This document shows positions 60,306-64,000 of a DNA stretch of 64,000 nucleotides, in pieces (position 1 is the first letter of the stretch; each line of letters begins with the position of its first letter). The stretch covers positions 2,092,175 through 2,156,174 of the forward strand of contig NZ_CP036425.1 in the NCBI RefSeq assembly GCF_007747445.1. Direction: 5' to 3'. A model generated the notes under the pieces. It searched no databases and was not told the DNA's origin. It worked only from the letters and a program-made list of their open reading frames with translations. The position numbers were made by a program, and so were the translations under genes. Origin of the DNA: Poriferisphaera corsica (GTDB lineage: Bacteria; Planctomycetota; Phycisphaerae; Phycisphaerales; Phycisphaeraceae).

Positions 60306-61631
60306 TTAGCTGTCGGAGGCGAATTCGGCGATGCGGATTGAGACGAGGTTGCCGTCGATCTCCTTAAGCGCTTCGATCTCGGTGATTGCGGAATCTAGGT
60401 CGCCTTGCTTAGCGTCGTGGGTGGTGATGACGATTGGGGTGAACTCGCCGGGGTTGGATTCGTGCTGCATGACGGCTGCGATTGAGATGTCTTTGTTGCC
60501 GAGGATGGTTGTGACCTTGGCGATGACGCCGGGGACGTCGAGTGCGTTGAAGCGGAGGTAGTAGCGGGACTCGATGTCTTCTTTTGCTACGAGTTCTGCA
60601 GGGTCATTGCAGTCTGGGGTGAGATTCATTTGAGCGAATGCTGCACCGTACCAGCCGGACGCGATGTTGAGTGCGTCGGAGACGACGGCGGATGCGGTTG
60701 GGTAACGACCTGCGCCTGCACCGTAGTACATGGTGTGACCGACGGCGTGGCCGTAGACGGAGAGAGCGTTCATTGGGCCGTGAACGTTGGCGATGAGATC
60801 GGACTTGTGAACGAAGCATGGCTGGGTCTTGACTGAAACCGGGCCGTTCTCTTCTTTGCGTTCCGCTGTGCCGAGGAGCTTGATGTCGTAGCCGAGTTCA
60901 GCACCGAATTGGATGTCCTGGAGGTCGAGGATGTCGACGCCGATGTGTTCGACTTGTGAACCTTCGATGTGTACGCCGAAGGCGAGTGATGCGAGGATGG
61001 AGAGTTTTTGAGCGGTGTCGGCGCCGGAGACGTCGAGGTATGGATCGGCTTCAGCGAAGCCTTTTTCCTGTGCTTCTTTGAGAGCAACGTCATAGGTTTT
61101 ATTTTTCTGAGTCATCTCGGTGAGGATGTAGTTGCATGTGCCGTTGAGGATGCCGTAGAGGCCGCCGATTTGGTTGGCCATGAGGCCGTACTTGAGAGCG
61201 GTGATGCAAGGGATGCCGCCGCCGCAAGATGCTTCAAAGGCGATGGAGACATTGTTTTTATGTGCGAGGCCGAAGAGCTCGTGGCCGTGCTTTGCGAGGA
61301 GGGCTTTGTTGGCGGTGACGATGTGTTTACCGGCTTCGAGTGCTTTTTTGACGAAGGTGTAGGCTGCGCCTGTGCCGCCCATAAGCTCGATGAGGATTTC
61401 GAAGTCGGATGACCAGAAATCATCTGCGTTGTCAGTGAGGACGCCATCGGCGATGTGCTCTTTACGGTCAGCAGGGACTTCTGCCACGTTGAGGACGAGG
61501 ACTTTGGAGACCTGAACGGGCTTACCGATGCGTTTTGCGTAGGTTTGGGCCTGGGTTGCGAAGAGTTCGGTCACGCCTCCGCCGACGGTGCCCATGCCGA
61601 TGATGCCGATGTTGATTGGTTTGTCACTCAT
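60306..61631 (-). CDS. hom: Homoserine dehydrogenase with C-terminal ACT domain
   Basis: 441 residues. NAD(P) fold 'INIGIIGMGTVGGGVTELF', 'TANKALLAKHG' and the catalytic region 'GGGIPCITALKYGL… ILNGTCNYILTEM' followed by 'GFAEADPYLDVSGAD'. The ACT domain ('RFNALDVPGVIAKVTTILG') allows feedback control by threonine. Reduces aspartate semialdehyde. AAGGAG stands 8 bases before the ATG at 61631. Confidence 0.96.
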   Translation of the reverse strand: MSDKPINIGIIGMGTVGGGVTELFATQAQTYAKRIGKPVQVSKVLVLNVAEVPADRKEHIADGVLTDNADDFWSSDFEILIELMGGTGAAYTFVKKALEAGKHIVTANKALLAKHGHELFGLAHKNNVSIAFEASCGGGIPCITALKYGLMANQIGGLYGILNGTCNYILTEMTQKNKTYDVALKEAQEKGFAEADPYLDVSGADTAQKLSILASLAFGVHIEGSQVEHIGVDILDLQDIQFGAELGYDIKLLGTAERKEENGPVSVKTQPCFVHKSDLIANVHGPMNALSVYGHAVGHTMYYGAGAGRYPTASAVVSDALNIASGWYGAAFAQMNLTPDCNDPAELVAKEDIESRYYLRFNALDVPGVIAKVTTILGNKDISIAAVMQHESNPGEFTPIVITTHDAKQGDLDSAITEIEALKEIDGNLVSIRIAEFASDS

Positions 61632-61822
61632 GATGAAACTCCTTGCGGGGCGTTGTGTACTTGTTTGAGGGGGTAAAGATACCAATATGGGGGGGATTTT
61701 GCCACTTGAGGAAGCGTTTGAGGCGTTATTGGCGAGGTGGGATCTTAGGCGGTTGTTGTGGCTGATATGGCGCTAAATGTGTCTCACTACACGGATTGCG
61801 GGGAGTCGGGTAGAATGTATGT

Positions 61823-62314
61823 ATGAGCAAAGATATGAAAACGCTTGCGAACGATAAAGACATGATTCTGCCTGTGTGCGCGATTTTCAGAAGATTTCTG
61901 AAGACGCAAGGGTTGAAGTTCACAACAGAGCGGGCGTTGATACTGGATGCGGTGTTGGGTAAGGAAGAAGTTTTCGAGGCAGATGAGTTGCTAAATGAGA
62001 TGCGTGATGCAGAGCATCGTGTGTCGAAGGCGACGATCTACCGGACTCTGAAACATTTGCTTGAAGCGAATATTATTTCGGAGGTTTTGATCGATTCGCG
62101 TCAGGCACATTACAGGACGATCTTCGGGCGTGAGCCGAAGGGGCATCTGGTGTGTGTTGAGACGGGCAAGATTATTGAATTTCCGGTACAAGAATTGGGT
62201 GAGATTGCGGATCGGATTGCGAAGGAGCATGGGTATGACCCGGTGTCGCACCGGTTTGTGATTTATGGTGTGTCGCCTGAAGCTCAAAAAGGTGCGCAGG
62301 CTGTGGATGGTTGA
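61823..62314 (+). CDS. Fur-family transcription regulator lacking the structural zinc cysteines
   Basis: 163 residues. The winged helix ('FTTERALILDAVLGKEEVFEADELL', 'VSKATIYRTLKHLLEANII') and dimer domain ('GHLVCVETGKIIEFPV') are clear. The usual CxxC after 'HLVC' is CVET, and the C-terminal CxxC is absent (FVIYGVSPEA), so the structural zinc site is missing, as in some Fur subgroups. Metal and regulon cannot be deduced. No operon partner. Confidence 0.9.
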   Translation: MSKDMKTLANDKDMILPVCAIFRRFLKTQGLKFTTERALILDAVLGKEEVFEADELLNEMRDAEHRVSKATIYRTLKHLLEANIISEVLIDSRQAHYRTIFGREPKGHLVCVETGKIIEFPVQELGEIADRIAKEHGYDPVSHRFVIYGVSPEAQKGAQAVDG

Positions 62315-62347
62315 TTGGTTGAATGAAAAAAGAAGGATGAATGAAAA

Positions 62348-62371
62348 GCCGAGCGTGAAGCTCGGTTTTTT
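62348..62371 (+). terminator. Terminator after the Fur-family gene
   Basis: Stem CCGAGC/GCTCGG with a 5-nt loop followed by six T. Confidence 0.85.
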
Positions 62372-62415
62372 ATTAAGTTGTTGGATTCGATTTTAGATCT
62401 ATCTCGCCATTAGAC

Positions 62416-62610
62416 TTATACGTCTTCTTCGAGATCATCTTCTTCGATGGTGCGTGAGATCATGTAGAGTTCATCACGCCATTTGGCGAGATCAACGGTG
62501 CGGCAGCGGTCTGAGCAGAAGGGGTAGTTGGGATTGGATTCATCGGTGAGATGATCGCAATTGGGGTTGGAGCATTTGCGTGACTTAGGTTTTGCTGGCT
62601 GATCGTTCAT
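62416..62610 (-). CDS. yacG: DNA gyrase inhibitor YacG-like zinc protein
   Basis: 64 residues with a four-Cys zinc site (CSNPNC… and YPFCSDRCRTVDLAKW), the YacG signature. It ends in an acidic tail (EEDDLEEDV). Last gene of the thiL-tsaE-yacG unit, 27 bp after tsaE. Confidence 0.88.
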   Translation of the reverse strand: MNDQPAKPKSRKCSNPNCDHLTDESNPNYPFCSDRCRTVDLAKWRDELYMISRTIEEDDLEEDV

Positions 62611-62637
62611 GTTGTGATTATAGGGGTGTAAGTGGGG

Positions 62638-63171
62638 TTATGGCGTGAGGGTTTGATTGGGGAAGGATATTTCCTGGAGACGTTTGGCCCAGTGTTTGCC
62701 TGGGGTGAAGGTGATCTTGCGGCCGGGATCTTGGTGGGCGATGTCGACAAGGAGGGTGTGTTCGTCGAGAGCCCAGTCGATGAGGTTGGCCCATTCGATG
62801 GCGACGACTGCACCGGATCGGAAGTCGTGGCCGTCGCCTGTCCAGCCGATGGATGCGAGGTCGTCTTTGGTTTCGAGGCGGTACGCATCGATGTGTACGA
62901 GGACGAGTGGGGCGCCTTCTTCGGTGTCGTATTCATGCATGATGACGAAGGTGGGTGAGGAGACGGCATGGGGGTAGAGGTTCATGCCGGTTGCGAGGCC
63001 GCGGACGAATTGGGTTTTGCCAGCTCCGAGGTCGCCGACGAGTGCGATGATGTCGAGGTCGATGGCGTGCTGGCCGATGGCTTGCCCGATGGCGATGGTG
63101 TCATCGAGGGTGTCAGATTGAAGTGTGATGGTATTGTCGCTGGCCTGCTGATTCACGAATGATGTTCCCAT
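62638..63171 (-). CDS. tsaE: tRNA threonylcarbamoyladenosine biosynthesis ATPase TsaE
   Basis: 177 residues with P-loop 'GDLGAGKTQFVRGLA', switch 'SSPTFVIMHEY' and 'HIDAYRL' and 'AIEWANL'. It works with TsaB and TsaD in making t6A in tRNA. Overlaps the thiL 3' end by 19 bp. A C-terminal tail of about 20 residues is longer than usual. Confidence 0.94.
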   Translation of the reverse strand: MGTSFVNQQASDNTITLQSDTLDDTIAIGQAIGQHAIDLDIIALVGDLGAGKTQFVRGLATGMNLYPHAVSSPTFVIMHEYDTEEGAPLVLVHIDAYRLETKDDLASIGWTGDGHDFRSGAVVAIEWANLIDWALDEHTLLVDIAHQDPGRKITFTPGKHWAKRLQEISFPNQTLTP

Positions 63172-64000
63172 CCAAGGTACTGCGGGGTGACGGTTTGGCC
63201 GTCAGGGAGGTTGAGCATGATAAGGGATTGGTGGCGTGGGACAAGTGAGCCGATGCGTGTGATGGTGTGGCCGTGATAGGAGGTTTGCTGGCTGGGAAAA
63301 GCGTCAAGCGGGGCAGAGAAGAGGAGTTGATAATCTTCGCCGTCGGTTAATGCATGGTGATAGGGAGGGTGTGTGGAGGTTTTTGCGGCGATGAGGGCGG
63401 CATCTGAGATGGGGATTTGCGGGACATCAATGATGGCGGTGAGATTGGAGAGTTTGGCGATATGAGACAGGTCGCGGAGCAGGCCGTCGGAGATGTCGAT
63501 CATGGCAGATGGGCGGCGGGAACCCTGCTCTGCGGCGAGGTGCTGCGCGAGATCGAGCTGAGGAGTGAAATCGAGATGGTGAATGGTATTATTGTGATCG
63601 ATGATGGAGCCGCCGAGGGGACCGGCGACGTAGAGGGCATCGTTGGGTTGTGCTGTGGAACGGAGGATGGGTGAGCCGTGCTGAGGTTGCATGGATGCGA
63701 AGACTGTGATGGAGATCAGGAGCTTGCCGGGCCATGCGGAAATGTCGCCGCCGATGACAGGGCAACTGAAGGTTTGGCCGGTTTGGCGGATGTGCTCGAG
63801 GAGGGATTCAGCGTGATGGGATGCAAGTGATTTTGGGAAACTGACTGCGCAGATTGCGGCGATTGGGGTTGCGCCCATCGCTGCAACATCGGAGAGATTG
63901 CGGGTGACGGCTTTGCGGGCAATGCGTTTGATGGAGGTGGTTTCGAGGGTGAAGTGGATGCCATCAGCGAGTTGATCGACTGTGACGAGAACGGTTTGGT
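63153..64000 (-). CDS. thiL: Thiamine-monophosphate kinase, 5' end beyond the window
   Basis: The frame is open to the right edge: upstream of the first in-window ATG (63878) it reads 'VLVTVDQLADGIHF' and 'KAVTRNLSDVAAMGA', the N-terminal metal-binding and dimer signatures of ThiL. The visible part then follows the PurM/ThiL fold, with 'SAMIDISDGLLRDLSHIA' and 'GEDYQLLFSAP'. It phosphorylates thiamine phosphate to the diphosphate. The gene therefore starts outside, and an in-window start is not expected. Confidence 0.93.
   Translation of the reverse strand, partial: QTVLVTVDQLADGIHFTLETTSIKRIARKAVTRNLSDVAAMGATPIAAICAVSFPKSLASHHAESLLEHIRQTGQTFSCPVIGGDISAWPGKLLISITVFASMQPQHGSPILRSTAQPNDALYVAGPLGGSIIDHNNTIHHLDFTPQLDLAQHLAAEQGSRRPSAMIDISDGLLRDLSHIAKLSNLTAIIDVPQIPISDAALIAAKTSTHPPYHHALTDGEDYQLLFSAPLDAFPSQQTSYHGHTITRIGSLVPRHQSLIMLNLPDGQTVTPQYLGWEHHS

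Overview
This 64 kb window is bacterial chromosome interrupted by one complete-looking prophage. The host is probably a planctomycete, perhaps of the Phycisphaerae. The evidence is a 58-residue histone-H1-like protein, a multi-pass membrane protein ending in a double-CxxC zinc ribbon, weak Shine-Dalgarno signals in many host genes, and the overall style of the housekeeping proteins. This assignment is inference; no 16S rRNA lies in the window.

Left host arm (1-10509): the 3' part of polA, a secreted type II L-asparaginase, a four-gene leftward unit (membrane-fusion protein, RND pump, glycosidase-like protein, asparaginase), rlmN, tRNA-Arg(TCT), and an intrinsic terminator that once belonged to tRNA-Asp.

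Prophage (10510-39351): a 28.8 kb HK97-like siphophage integrated into the 3' half of tRNA-Asp(GTC), bounded by perfect 52-bp direct repeats. The excised circle would be 28,790 bp. The leftward genes (29554 to 11422) are a DnaQ-BRCT exonuclease, a small membrane protein, a HigBA toxin-antitoxin pair, small membrane/lipoproteins, HNH, TerS, TerL, portal, protease, capsid, connectors, tail tube, frameshifted tail chaperones, tape measure and three unrecognised tail proteins, ending with an XhlA-like protein. A small immunity region lies near 30.1 kb. The rightward genes (30255 to 39364) encode two stand-alone DnaA-domain-IV-like proteins around an initiator-like gene that contains a three-copy 22-bp iteron array (probable origin). 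They continue with a C5 cytosine methyltransferase whose second frame is also open and family-like, small zinc or SEC-C proteins, a split J-domain protein, Xis and Int. An ECF-like sigma factor sits alone just inside attL. In the circular genome it lies directly downstream of int, so integration cuts it off from the early operon. I regard this excision-gated sigma arrangement, together with the DnaA-like/iteron replication module, as the most interesting content.

Right host arm (39352-64000): tRNA-Asp, a Gfo/Idh/MocA oxidoreductase, a FabZ-like dehydratase, the histone-like protein, an isochorismatase-family hydrolase, a CobA-HemD fusion, PilZ and HIT proteins, a full seven-gene mrpABCDEFG Na+/H+ antiporter operon, and an isolated nuoC. 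It continues with a 2-hydroxyacid dehydrogenase, a nucleosidase-like protein, nadD, glutamate dehydrogenase, a degenerate receiver, homoserine dehydrogenase, a Fur-family regulator, and a thiL-tsaE-yacG unit whose thiL runs off the right edge.

Limits: all family names are from reading motifs. No alignment, profile or structure search was run, and GC or codon-usage remarks are impressions, not calculations.
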